64,000 bases of DNA. Source: Stomorhina lunata. Taxonomy: Eukaryota; Arthropoda; Insecta; Diptera; Rhiniidae. Location of the stretch: positions 80,099,995-80,163,994 of the forward strand of contig OW121743.1 of NCBI GenBank assembly GCA_933228675.1, given 5' to 3'. A program made the translations under genes and the position numbers. Positions 22,221-33,132 of this stretch are shown here, in pieces; the first letter of the stretch is position 1; each line of letters starts with the position of its first letter. The notes under the pieces are model-generated. The model made no database searches and was not told the DNA's origin. It saw only the letters and a program-made list of their open reading frames with translations.

Positions 22221-23578
22221 TAACACTGTGCGCCAAAGAATTTTTTCTCGAATGAGACCAATTGTAGGTGAAAGTAGGCTATTAGTAGAGCTTAATCCCT
22301 AAAGGATTTTATAAAGTTTGCTCGGATTTTTAAATTATAGCTCTTTGAATTTGGGTTATTTTAAAAAATGTTTTCAATATATTTTCTATGTGAAGTAAAT
22401 CTGCAAAGAAATTTAAATGTTATAATTGAGTATTTTACTCACATTTTAATCATATTTATTTTTATAATTGTCATGAATTTAATTTTAAGAGAATTTCCAA
22501 TAAATTCGTAAAATCTTTACTATAACGGCCCACAAAAAGTTAAATTGGCCTTAGAGTGAAAATATTTTGTAATTTAGTTTCTAAATCAAATAGACCCGAA
22601 ATTGTATGTAATTCGATTTGTCGGTACCAGAACCGAACATTGAAATAAATTTCAAACATTGGGTAAAAAGTAGGACTTTTTTTAAATTTTCAAAAAAATC
22701 TTTATTAAGAAATATTTCATTGAATTAGGAAAGAAGTTTTATATTTCTGACAAAATATATCTTTCAATAAAAAATAAATAAAACAATTAAAGTTAATGAA
22801 TAGTATAGCAGTAATTTTCAGTTTTGAATCATACAAATTGAATAAACGCTTTTATTTTTCATGTATTGACTCTTTTTTTGTTAAGAAAATTACATTAAAT
22901 TTGAAAATGTTTTCTTATGTTTAACCTTCTAATGATATAACAGGCTTATTAATCAAATTTTCCATAGAAATTTCTTACTATAAAGCTTTGATAAGTTTAT
23001 TATTCGTTTATAAATTAGTGGGATTAGACTTTATTCTTAAAATGAAAAAAATGTCTCCTTAGAGAAAAAATACATTAAAACTTATATAGTTCACCCGGTT
23101 TTTATCTTCTGAATCGATTCTGGTTAGCAAATTTGGAGTACATTACTTTTAAATAATAAGGAACTACATAAGAACCCTCCACAATTAATTAAACACACAC
23201 TAAACAAATTAAAATAGGAAATGTTACTAGATTCAGCAACAAGTTAAATACTCGATATTGTAAAGTTCACCTAACTTTAGTATAAATATGGAAAAATGAG
23301 GAATAAAGTATAATACAAATTCACAAAAATTATAAAAAGTAATTTATAAAATTGTATTAAGACTAAAATATACAATTTCAACTGTTAAACTTCTTCACTG
23401 GTTTATTCTACATGAAACTTATATGGGAAATTTTATACCCAAATAACCAAACTTCAAATGTCTGTAACTTCAAAACTCGAATCCATTTAGGGTTTTGTTC
23501 TACTAATTGCCTTCTATCATCTCCATTTGGTCTCATTTGGGAAAATATCGATGACCCCTAATTTGGCGCACAGTGTTA
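22221..23578. mobile_element. Non-autonomous DNA-transposon-like element with terminal inverted repeats
   Basis: The 17-nt sequence TAACACTGTGCGCCAAA at 22,221 has a perfect reverse complement at 23,562-23,578. Similarity continues inward (ATGAGACCAA about 50 nt in at the left, TTGGTCTCAT at the right), so the inverted ends span about 70 bp imperfectly. The 1,358-bp interior is AT-rich without a transposase ORF. CACTGTG-type ends resemble those of some hAT elements, but I cannot read a clear target-site duplication, so the superfamily is open. Confidence 0.75.
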
Positions 23579-24339
23579 TCTTAACCCTTATTCGTGTACT
23601 TTTAAATCAAATTAAAAAAAATCTAACGATAAGCCTTTGATAACTTTATTAATCGTTTATGAATAAGATTATAAAATTATAATGTATAACACTTCTATAT
23701 CTTTCAGAGTAGAAACACCTACTCAGAAAGATATAGAAATGCAGAGGTTTATATAGATCAACATTATAAAAAAAGTTTAGATTTGTATCAGGTCTAAATA
23801 ATACCGGCTATATCTGCTGACATTTTATATGGAACTGTAGGCCTAGGATATTTAGCTACTCAAAAAGAAAAAAATCAAAAATCAAAAAATTAATTTTATG
23901 TAGTTCTCCCTTTAGAACGATAAAAATATGGGTTAAGATGTCGCACTATGGTATTTCTGTTGCAAAAAAGCCATAAAACGAAAAGTAATGAAATTTTTCA
24001 TCAAACTCAGTAGCTCATGCATCGAATATAGTTTTACAGTTTTAAACTTGAAAACGATTTAGTTAAGATACAAAATCTTGGTTTTAGCCTGGTGAAGAAA
24101 ACAACTTAATATCGTATATAGTTAAGGAGATATCAGCAAATCAAAAAACTCTACTAAATTCAGTATTTTCGTTTGTCTTTGGACAAAAACTAAATTGGCT
24201 CGAATTTGCTCGGTCCCCCACTATAACCACGTGAAAGGCGAAAGACTTTAGATTAAGCTAAAAAATTTAACGAAATTTATCGATCGTGAAACAAAGTTCA
24301 AAATTTTCTGAAAAAAGGAGTTTTTTTTTTTTTGATTTA
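23579..24339. other. AT-rich region with one strong hairpin; no gene
   Basis: No supportable ORF. It contains a 20-nt inverted repeat at 23,693-23,712 and 23,719-23,738 (6-nt loop, one mismatch). The remainder looks like old transposon debris. Confidence 0.5.
23693..23738. repeat. 20-bp inverted repeat (hairpin)
   Basis: Arm TTCTATATCTTTCAGAGTAG is followed after AAACAC by its reverse complement with a single mismatch. It could be a fold-back or the remnant of a small palindromic insertion. No T-run or known motif accompanies it. Confidence 0.7.
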
Positions 24340-24640
24340 ACTAATAGACTAGTGCCGAATTTGATTAAATTCTGTTGAGAATTGCGGTTATATATTGAGA
24401 AGAAAAATAAGTGCAAAAATGGGGGTCCAAAGCTGGTACCAAAGTATGGGGGTCCAAAGAATGTACCTCAGGCAGTGGACAGCTTTCAACCGAAATTGGT
24501 ATAGCTTTTTGTTGGATAAACTAATAGACGTGTGCCGAATTTTATCAAATCTTGTTGAGAATTCTGGCTTATGTATCGTCGGCCTATATCTAAAACGGAT
24601 TATCTGCAAAATACTGATTTTTCAGGAGAAGCAAAAAACT
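24340..24640. repeat. Imperfect direct repeat in transposon debris
   Basis: A block around 24,345-24,395 (actAATAGACtaGTGCCGAATTT followed by TGTTGAGAATT) recurs about 170 bp later at 24,519-24,565. The phrase GGGGGTCCAAAG is also repeated at 24,421 and 24,449. No coding sequence recognised. Probably part of a decayed mobile element. Confidence 0.5.
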
Positions 24641-24759
24641 CTTTAATTCTCTTATTAGTGAGTTTTTAACAAAGTTATCTTTTAAAATATGATTGGTAGA
24701 CTCCTTCTCATTTCCTGGAATAAAAATTATTAAATAAAACCCAATATTTGCGATTTTAC

Positions 24760-25433
24760 GGTAGATCAGAATTGGACGACATGTGGTCGTTGAAAAGTAT
24801 AGCTTCGAGGTTGTGGTACAAACGAGGATGTTGAATCGCGTATTAGTAAGACAAAATCTGCATTCGGCATTCTCTGAGCTATTTGGAAGTCTCAACAATA
24901 TCAACAACAACTAAGTTACAAATATATAACTCGAATATCAAGTCCATCTTGTATTACGGTTGCGTAACTTGGAAACACACAAATGCCATCGATTTGGCAT
25001 TCTCTGAGCTATTTGGAAGTCTCAACAATATCAACAACAACTAAGTTACAAATATATAACTCGAATATCAAGTCCATCTTGTATTACGGTTGCGTAACTT
25101 GAAAACACACAAATGCCATCGATAAGCAATATTGTGGCCGAATCGCATAAGAAATGGAGATCTACTAAACGCTACAAACCAAATCCCTACTTCTATAGAG
25201 GTATGTCAACGGAAATGGCGGTGGATAGGCTACAAATACTAACATTGCTCGGCAAGCGCTTCGTTGGAATTTACAAAGAAGCGGCCGTCGTTGGTGCACC
25301 TGATAGAACGTGGAGAAGGTCAATTGAGGCGGAGTTACTAGCAGCAAACTATTCATGGAATGACATATGTCTAACATTTGGTAATAGAGTTCGATATAAA
25401 AGGATGGTTGAGGCCCTATGCTCGAATTAATCG
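24760..25433 (+). mobile_element. LINE (non-LTR retrotransposon) remnant, reverse transcriptase C-terminal part
   Basis: Conceptual translation gives pieces typical of the C-terminal part of insect non-LTR reverse transcriptases: KLQIYNSNIKSILYYGCVTW (24,913-24,975) and, at 25,299-25,430, TWRRSIEAELL...YSWNDI...ALCSN, the usual terminal segment of such proteins. Frames shift between the pieces and stops interrupt them. A 130-bp segment inside is tandemly duplicated. A dead fragment, 5' truncated as is common for LINEs. Family assignment would need a library search. Confidence 0.75.
24866..25125. repeat. 130-bp tandem duplication inside the LINE remnant
   Basis: 24,866-24,995 is repeated at 24,996-25,125 almost perfectly (the visible difference is GGAAACACAC versus GAAAACACAC). 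The near-identity contrasts with the decayed flanking LINE and indicates a recent local duplication. Confidence 0.92.
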
Positions 25434-26009
25434 AATTTACTTAGTTTTTTTTTTTTTTGTGTTGGAAAATGATACATTTTTCTCAGTTATGACCAGAAAT
25501 TGTAATTTTCGCGAAATTCGAAAATTTTAAATTACAGGCAAGGTTCGACCTAAGCTTTTTTGAGTTTTATTCTTCGATTTGTCTATTTTAACACACTGGT
25601 GAGCAAATTCTGAATTTGTAATATTTGTTGAACAAAATTTTCAAAAAATTAAAAAAAAATGATTCTTGAAACCGACCTGAGAAAAATATGTATATCATTT
25701 TCCAACATGAAAAAACTAAGTATGTAAATTCGATTAAATTTTAACGATTAAATTTTTTTCTTGTAAAAATTGTTTTTTTTCGTTGAAATTTCTCAAAAAT
25801 TAAAAAAAAATAACCCATTTTTCCCCATACATGTGGGCTATTAAGCATTGGACGCGATGCGCGCCCATTGAACCTTGTCCGATTTAGCTCAAGTTTTCAG
25901 AACTAAACTTTAAGACCTAGTGTCATAATATTCCGTTGAAAAAAACCATAAAATTCGAACAAAAAATTTCTTACATACAAAAATTGTCACCCTAACTACC
26001 CGTGCTATT
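25434..26009. other. Non-coding AT-rich gap between LINE remnants
   Basis: Contains a partial inverted similarity: GTGTTGGAAAATGATACATTTTTCTCAG near 25,460 and CTGAGAAAAATATGTATATCATTTTCCAACATG near 25,677, about 200 bp apart. This suggests the ends of a small fold-back element. No ORF. Confidence 0.5.
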
Positions 26010-26400
26010 ATATACACTAGAATATGAAGCTATTTTTGGAGTTTCTGAGAGGTAGATTCTACGAAAAATATACGCTCCAATCAGCAACGAATTTCGACAC
26101 CAATTTAATCATAAGTTGATTGACATAGTAAAACGCATTAAACATCAGCGTTTGCTTTATCTAGGACATGTTGCTCAGAAGGATGAAAATACTCCAGCAA
26201 GAAAAGTGATCCCAAGGGAGCTCGTAGAAGAGGATATCCGAAAATTTGATGGAAAGACCAAGTAGAAGAAAAGCTTTCTAAGCTTGGACTTCGAAACTGG
26301 GGAATATGCGAACAAGATCGAAGCGAATGAATTTCTAAAATATGCTCGGCCTTTGACCTTAACAGGTTGTAAATATAGGCCAACTAGTAAGTAAGAAAGG
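26010..26400 (+). mobile_element. Second LINE remnant, 3' end of reverse-transcriptase ORF
   Basis: Plus-strand translation shows a recognisable non-LTR C-terminus: ILRKIYAPISNEF...IKHQRLLYLGHVAQKDENTP, then GARRRGYPK, a stop, WKDQVEEKLSKLGLRNWG and EQDRSE. It contains stops and a frameshift. A TAAG-type 3' tail (AGTAAGTAAG) closes it at about 26,385-26,396. A related fragment lies at 53,935-54,110. It lies about 250 bp beyond the stop codon of the stargazin-like gene. Confidence 0.8.
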
Positions 26401-26645
26401 GATTTATATTTATTAATTTTGCCCAAAAAACTTCTTAGAAAAATATTTTTTTTTAATGAATTTAATGTTTTCACTTCCGTTAACCTCTAACCTTTTTCTT
26501 CTTCTCCCATCAGTGCTGTGATTAACAACCAAATCATGTTTGTTCATTCAAGCCTTTTTTTCACTTACTTCTACTGCTTATATTTGTTCTGGTTATCTTG
26601 ACTGTTGTAAGGAGTAAAGACAAAAAAACGAACTTGCTTTTACAT

Positions 26646-27859
26646 TTACACAGCTGTACCATTAATCATGTCATAGTGGTCTTGATTTTTGCTGGTATTA
26701 CCACCACTAGAACCTCCCACTGCTAGGCCACCATTCGAATTGACAGCATTATTGGCGTTAACGCCTAAGCCAGTAAAGAGACTGGCATGTGAACGTCTGC
26801 GTTCACGTTCAATTTCATCCAAATCAAAGGCATCGGCCATTACGGCACTGGCACGACGTTGCTCATCGAAAGCATAAGCGCGTTGAAATTTTGAAGATGG
26901 TCCCTGTGAGCCGGAACCATTAACAACAACTTGTTGACCACCTGCTGTGATGGCAACACCCACGCCACCTCCACCGCTATTGCTATTCGAACGTGTTAGT
27001 AGGTTATGATTATTCGAGGAATGTTGCTGCTGTTGTGTTGCCGGAGTTGAGGATGTCGCCGGTCCATACATACGAAAACTGCCACTAAAATTTGAGGGTG
27101 AAGATGGTATGGCAGCAGGCCATTGTACTAAAGAAGGTTGTTTTAAATTCGAATTTGTGCTATAATTTGTAGATGAAATTGAGGAATGCTGTTGCTGTTG
27201 TGGTGGTTGCTGCTGCTGATATTGTTGTAATTGATGGGATTGTATGTAAATCGGTTGTTGCTGTTGAATATAGTGTCGATTTAATTCCTCATTTGACTTG
27301 TGTAAACTATAACGTGAATTATACAACTCCTGTTCTCTTGACATGGATAAATAGCGATTTTGCTGTTGTAATTGTTGCTGTTGTTGTTGATGTTGCATCA
27401 TCAACGTTGTTAATCTCTGTTGGCTGGCACTATACATATTGTGCAATTGACTGGCACTAGCATTTAATCCAACCGATGCTATACTGTCTTGAGAATCTGC
27501 ATTACGCTTTAAGAAGGTCCTTGGAAGTGTACGACTTTGATACATAACCTGATTGTGGTAGTCATGATGTAAACGTTGCTGTGATCCTCCATAAGTTTGG
27601 TCGCGCAAACTATAATGAGCTTGTGATTGTTGTTGCCGCTGCTGCTGTTGTTGTTGTTGTTGTGAGGTTATAAAACCAAATTCATTGCCACTTGTATCCA
27701 AATCGTAAAGACTCTTTTGTAAACCCGCTCTGTTGGCTGAGGGAGCGTAAATAGCGTGCAGGGATAAATTGGAATTTAAGCGTCTCAGATGATTGGGCTC
27801 AACGTACATGGAGGCACGACGACCACTGCGTATAGCTTGCGGCATTAGGTGGATGTTGT
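26646..27859 (-). CDS. stg1: Stargazin-like protein, last coding exon (C-terminal tail, PDZ ligand)
   Basis: Terminal exon of the stargazin-like (TARP) gene. The acceptor CCAG/ACAACATCC at 27,859 joins the previous exon at Asp (G/AC), reading VIDDNIHLMPQ. It encodes 403 further residues and stop TAA at 26,646-26,648. The tail is cytoplasmic in this family: it has RRASMYVEP, poly-Gln runs at about residues 65-75 and 155-165 of the exon, Ser/Asn/Gly-rich stretches, and ends MINGTAV. T-A-V at the C-terminus fits the class I PDZ-binding consensus (S/T-x-hydrophobic), as in vertebrate TARPs that bind PSD-95. Gln tracts are CAG/CAA mixes. Seen directly: ORF and splice site. Inferred: PDZ function. 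Confidence 0.85.
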
Positions 27860-27892
27860 CTGGAAGTAGGGAAGTTTTTGGAAATATTTTGA

Positions 27893-29690
27893 AATTAAAA
27901 TTATATTTTATAATGACATTTTTTCTATAGAAAAAATTTTATAATGACATTTTTTCTATAGAAAAAATTTTATAATGACATTTTTTCTATAGAAACAATT
28001 TTATAATGACATTTTTTCTATAGAAAAAATTTTATATTGAAATTTTTTCTATAAAAAAAATTTTATAATGAAATTTTTTCTATAGAAAAAATTTTAAAAT
28101 GAAAATTTTTCTATAGAAAAAATTTTATTATGAAAATTTTTCTATAGAAAAAATTTTATTATGAAAATTTTTCTATAGAAAAAATTTTCTAATGAAAATT
28201 TTTCTATAGAAAAAATTTTCTAATGAAATTTTTTCTATAGAAAAAATTTTCTAATGAAATTTTTTCTATAGAAAAAATTTTATAATGAAATTTTTTCTAT
28301 AGAAAAAATTTTCTAATGAAATTTTTTCTATAGAAAAAATTTTATAATGAAATTTTTTCTATAGAAAAAATTTTATAATGAATTTTTTTCTATAGAAAAA
28401 ATTTTATAATGAATTTTTTTCTATAGAAAAAATTTTATAATGAATTTTTTTCTATAGAAAAAATTTTATAATGAAATTTTTTCTATAGAAAAAATTTTAA
28501 AATGAAAATTTTTCTATAGAAAAAATTTTCTAATGAATTTTTTTCTATATAAAAAATTTTCTAATGAAATTTTTTCTATAGAAAAAATTTTACAATGAAA
28601 TTTTTTCTATAGAAAAAATTTTCTAATGAATTTTTTTCTATATAAAAAATTTTATAATCAAATTTTTTCTATAGAAAAAATTTTATAATGAAATTTTTTC
28701 TATAGAAAAAATTTTATAATGAAATTTTTTCTATAGAAAAATTTTATAATGAAATTTTTTCTGTAGAAAAAATTTTTTGTAGTGAAATTTTTTCTATAGA
28801 AAAAATTTTATAATGAAATTTTTTATATAGAAAAAATTTTATAATAAAATTTTTTCTATAGAAAAAATTTTATATGAAATTTTTTCTATAGAAACAATTT
28901 TATTATGAAATTTTTTCTATCGAAAAAATTTTATAATGGAATTTTTTCTATCGAAAAAATTTTATAATGAAATTTTTTCTATAGAAAAAATTTTATAATG
29001 AAATTTTTTCTTTAGAAAAAATTTTATAATGAAATTTTTTCTGTAGAAAAAATTTTTTGTAGTGAAATTTTTTTTATAGAAAAAATTTTATAATGAAATT
29101 TTTTATATAGAAAAAATTGTATAATGAAATTTTTTCTATAGAAAAAATTTTATAAAAAAATTTTTCTATAGAAAAAATTTTACAATGAAATTTTTTCTAT
29201 AGAAAAAATTTTATAAGAAATTTTTTCTATAGAAAAAATTTTATAATGAAATTTTTTCTTTAGAAAAAATTTTATAATGAAATTTTTTCTGTAGAAAAAA
29301 TTTTTTGTAGTGAAATTTTTTCTATAGAAAAAATTTTATAATGAAATTTTTTATATAGAAAAAATTTTATAATGAAATTTTTTATATAGAAAAAATTTTA
29401 TAATGAAATTTTTTCTATAGAAAAAATTTTGTAAAAAAATTTTTCTATAGAAAAAATTTTACAATGAAATTTTTTCTATACAAAAAAATTTTACAATGAA
29501 ATTTTTTCTATAGAAAAAATTTTACAATGAAATTTTTTCTATAGAAAAAATTTTATAATGAAATTTTTTCTATAAAAAAAATTTTATAATGAAATTTTTT
29601 CTATAGAAAAAATTTTATAATGAAATTTTTTCTATAGAAAAAATTTTTTCAGTTAATAATGAAATTTTTTCTATAGAAAAATGTTTAAAA
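27893..29690. repeat. 31-bp minisatellite with CTATAG palindrome (intron D-E, block 1)
   Basis: About 57 units of a 31-bp repeat built on the palindrome TTTTTTCTATAGAAAAAA followed by TTTTATAATGAAA. Variant groups (TTTTTTGTAGTG at 28,770, 29,055 and 29,300; the GTGT-free ACATTTTTTCTATAG start near 27,920) recur, showing secondary duplications of about 250-280 bp. Lies entirely inside an intron. Confidence 0.95.
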
Positions 29691-30589
29691 TGTGATACTT
29701 TGTGATATTAACACAAATAGTATCTTCTGGCCAAACTTGACTATTATAGTTCCTAACTAGGTTTTTTTGAAATCCCTTTATTTATAAAAACAAATACATA
29801 TGCATTATATACAAATACCAATATTAGTTTATTTTAAAAACACTTAGAATTTTTCAACAACTTCATTCCCTAATTCCAACTCTTTAACCATCAAATAAAT
29901 GTATATGCATTCAAATAATTGAAAGTATCACAAATTCAAATATAAAAATTTTCTATACCATTGAAGGATATTTCGGGATTCTATAAAATGTCAAAAGTCT
30001 CTGTGCATGTGTTCAACTTCATATGACCGAATATGAGTTTTGTCATGTGGAAGATTTCATATATAGTTTTTTCTTCTTGGCACAAGACCCTAAACTATTC
30101 GAATGTATCTCTATAAAAGTATATATTTTTTTTGACAATTTCCCCCAAATGTAAAGGATATATGCAGAAAAAGTACAAAATAATAGATACGAGTAGTTTT
30201 AAGATGAAATACATAAAACACACAGAGTATTTTGTATACAATCGTTGATAAATGACTTATTTCCCAATAGAAGAAACTACAAATAATATATTTTTAATGG
30301 CAGAATGGCACAAGTACAACCGGCATCCTCATCATGAAGTGCATCTTGATTGTGGATGATATTGTATTTAGCTACCAATTTTTCTTCTAAAGTGAAAAAA
30401 TATTAGAAAAAAAAAAAACAAAATAAACAAAATGATTTAGGGAAAATAAACTAAAATAAACTTGGTAAATTGATTTTCGTGGCAAAGAAACTGAATAGAA
30501 ATGAATAAGGGTTTTATTAAATGTACAGTGGAATAAGAGGAAGCAAAACCAGATATAATTGTATTTATATAAGAAACTAGCCAAGCACT
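29691..30589. other. AT-rich intronic sequence, nothing recognised
   Basis: Unique sequence between the two minisatellite blocks of the same intron. A short minus-strand ORF at 30,387-30,584 is low-complexity and not supported. Confidence 0.5.
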
Positions 30590-31530
30590 ATAGAAAAAGT
30601 TTCTTAACCAAAATTTTTCTATAGAAAAAATTTCCTTACGTAAATTTTTTTATAGAAAAAATTTATTAGAGAATATTTTTCTATAGAAAAATTTTTTTTA
30701 CGAAAATTTTTCTATAGAAAAATTTTTTTTACGAAATTTTTTCTATAGAAAACATTTTTTTTACGAAAATTTTTCTATAGAAAAATTTTTTTTACGAAAA
30801 TTTTTCTATAGAAAAAATTTTTTAACGAAAATTTTTAAATAGAAAACATTTTTTAACGAAAATTTTTCTATAGAATAAAATTTTTAACCAAAATTTTTCT
30901 ATAGAAAAAAATTTTTAACGACAATTTTTGTATAGAAAAAATTTTTTAACGAAAATTTTTCTATAGAAAAAATTGTTTAAAGAAAATTTTTTCTATGGAA
31001 AAAATTTTTTAACGAAAATTTTTCTATAGAAAAAATTTTTTAACGAAAATTTTTCTATAGAAAAAATTTTTTAACGAAAATTTTTCTATAGAAAAAATTT
31101 TTTACAAAAATTTTCGTTAAAAAATTTTTTCTATAGAAAAATTTTCGTTAAAAAATTTTTTCTATAGAAAAATTTTCGTTAACAAATTTTTTCTATAGAA
31201 AAATTTTCGTTAACAAATTTTTTCTATAGAAAAATTTTCGTTAAAAAATTTTTTCTATAGAAAAATTGTCGTTAAAAAATTTTTTCTATAGAAAAATTTT
31301 CGTTAAAAAATTTTTTCTATAGAAAATTTTTCGTTAAAAAATTTTTTCTATAGAAAAATTTTCGTTAAAAAATTTTTTCTATAGAAAAATTTTCGTTAAA
31401 AAATTTTTTCTATAGAAAAATTTTCGTTAAAAAATTTTTTCTATAGAAAAATTTTCGTTAAAAAATTTTTTCTATAGAAAATTTTTCGTTAAATAATTTT
31501 TTCTATAGAAAAATTTTCGTTTAAAAACTT
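30590..31530. repeat. Head-to-head inverted 31-bp minisatellite (intron D-E, block 2)
   Basis: From 30,590 to about 31,100 the units read CTATAGAAAAAATTTTTTAACG. From about 31,110 to 31,530 they read the reverse complement, CGTTAAAAAATTTTTTCTATAG. The switch occurs at about 31,095-31,110 (TTTTTTACAAAAATTTTCGTT). The arms are 420-500 bp long and highly similar, so the array can fold into a long hairpin in DNA or in the stg1 pre-mRNA. Confidence 0.95.
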
Positions 31531-31936
31531 TTCACTTTTAGTTTAGGAGATATAATGTTAGCGATTTGTTCCTTTTTTGTCTCATAAAATCAAAAGTGTC
31601 TAATATTTAGTTTATATATACTTTTTAAGTATCTTTTCTTATATAATCTTAAAATTTGTTGTTTAATATTCTAAATATAAACTTTTCAAAACTTAAACCT
31701 AACTTTTCATTCAAACCACTGTAGCCTTAAAGCTAAAACTTTTTCCTCCAAAGCTGTTTGCTATAAGCCAAAAAGGATAAAGGAAATACTTTATTGAAAA
31801 ACAGTTTATCCAACCGATTTTTTGTTGGTGTCTCTGTAGTGCTACATCTTTCATATTTTTGTTGTCCAGTGCAGACAATAATACACTGTAAAAGGACACA
31901 CTCATACAAATAAACTTCTTTTTCTTTTTCACTTAC

Positions 31937-33132
31937 CATCAATCACATACAAGTGGTCCTCATTCTCAGGCAATTTCTTAAAACCATTCTCATCCAAATC
32001 CTCATCGATATCGACAACATCAATGGTATCACCATAAATGCGATTATTCTCCAGGCCAACAGCACGATATTCGTTGCTATGTTGTTGCTGCTGCTGCAGC
32101 TGTAACTGACGATTCCCCGTTGCCTCTGTACTTCGTCTCTGGTGTAAATTGTTGCCAGTGCGTATGTTTTGCAATCTCAGGGGCTTATGGTGCATTTCTT
32201 CATCATCGTCCTCATGCTCATCCATTGTAGCAGATTGTTGAGGTGAATTGTCTTCGAGAGTTGTTGTGGAGTCATCTTCGCCCTCTTGATTTTCTATAAA
32301 GTAGATATTTTTGGGTTTTGGACGTACGCCAGCACGTTTGCAAAATTCTTCAAAAAGTTCATCTTTAGTTTTACGTATAGTCCGCTTAAGACCACAAAGT
32401 TTTTGTGGTTGCTCTTCATCGACATCGACATCTTCTTCAACGACATGATTGTGGTTGTTGTGTCGGTTGTTGCTGCTGCTGCTGTTGTGGGAGTCATTTT
32501 CATTAACTTTATTGCCATTGACAGTGTTACGCATTTGAAGATGACGATAATTATGTTTATCCCTAGAATCGCCATTGTCGTCACTTGCATTTGCTGTTGC
32601 TATAGCATAATTGTTTGTTTTGTAAATATTATTGTGTCTTTGATGTTGTTGCTGCTGTTGCGTTAGAGGATTTTTAGAGTTTGAGCTATTATTGCGGACT
32701 GTTTTCGTATTACCGTTACCATTTGTTTGTGTTTCTGTGTCGGTATTGTAGCGCGTATTTGTCGCCACATTACGTCTTCGATTGTTGTAATCGTTTTTAG
32801 CTGCCACACTGAGACCACCACCACCACCTCCGCCACTAAAACTGTTACTTTGTTGGGCATAAATGTCAGTTGTTGTGGACACACTACGTGTTAAAGGAAA
32901 CTCTTGCGGTGAATCACTAAATTGTTGCGGTGGTCGTGGCAAAGTTTGTGTTTGCAATTGCAAACCTCCAACACCGGCCCTTATAGCTGAGGGCGGTGGG
33001 GGTGGCGGCAGTAATGCCGAAGACGATGATGTTTCTGAATAAAGTTCATTAAGAGATTTTGCCAAATTTCTGGAGTGTAAATTACACTTGCTTTGTGTTG
33101 TTGACGATGTGCTGGGTTTCTCAAAATAATAT
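31937..33132 (-). CDS. stg1: Stargazin-like protein, penultimate exon (cytoplasmic tail)
   Basis: 1,196-bp internal exon. The acceptor TTTTTAG/A at 33,132 completes an Arg codon with the previous exon (AG/A), and the donor G/GTAAGT at 31,937 splits Asp. Reads YYFEKPSTSSTTQ at the start, then LAKSLNELYSETSSSS, a Pro run (PPPPPPS), QTLPRPPQ, a Gly run, Asn/His/Gln-rich stretches, an acidic VVEEDVDVDEEQP, and a more conserved-looking block LCGLKRTIRKTKDELFEEF followed by RAGVRPKPKNIYFIENQ. Ends GFKKLPENEDHLYVID. Low-complexity composition is normal for Brachyceran neuronal proteins. Probably disordered cytoplasmic region. Antisense plus-strand ORFs here are shadows. Confidence 0.85.

Larger units (their letters stand above)
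27860..31936 (-). other. stg1: Intron between the last two exons of the stargazin-like gene
   Basis: 4,077-bp intron (minus strand) with donor GTAAGT at the 31,936 end and acceptor CCAG at the 27,860 end. About two thirds of it is 31-bp minisatellite in two blocks. The rest (29,690-30,585 and 31,531-31,936) is AT-rich without a gene. Confidence 0.85.

Noticed and set aside
24388..24910. Overlapping ORFs of 73-106 codons on both strands
   Set aside because: They lie in decayed transposon and LINE sequence, and none matches a protein family in its own frame.
32286..32666. 126-codon plus-strand ORF opposite the stg1 tail exon
   Set aside because: Antisense shadow of a low-complexity coding exon; the minus-strand frame has consistent splice sites and composition.
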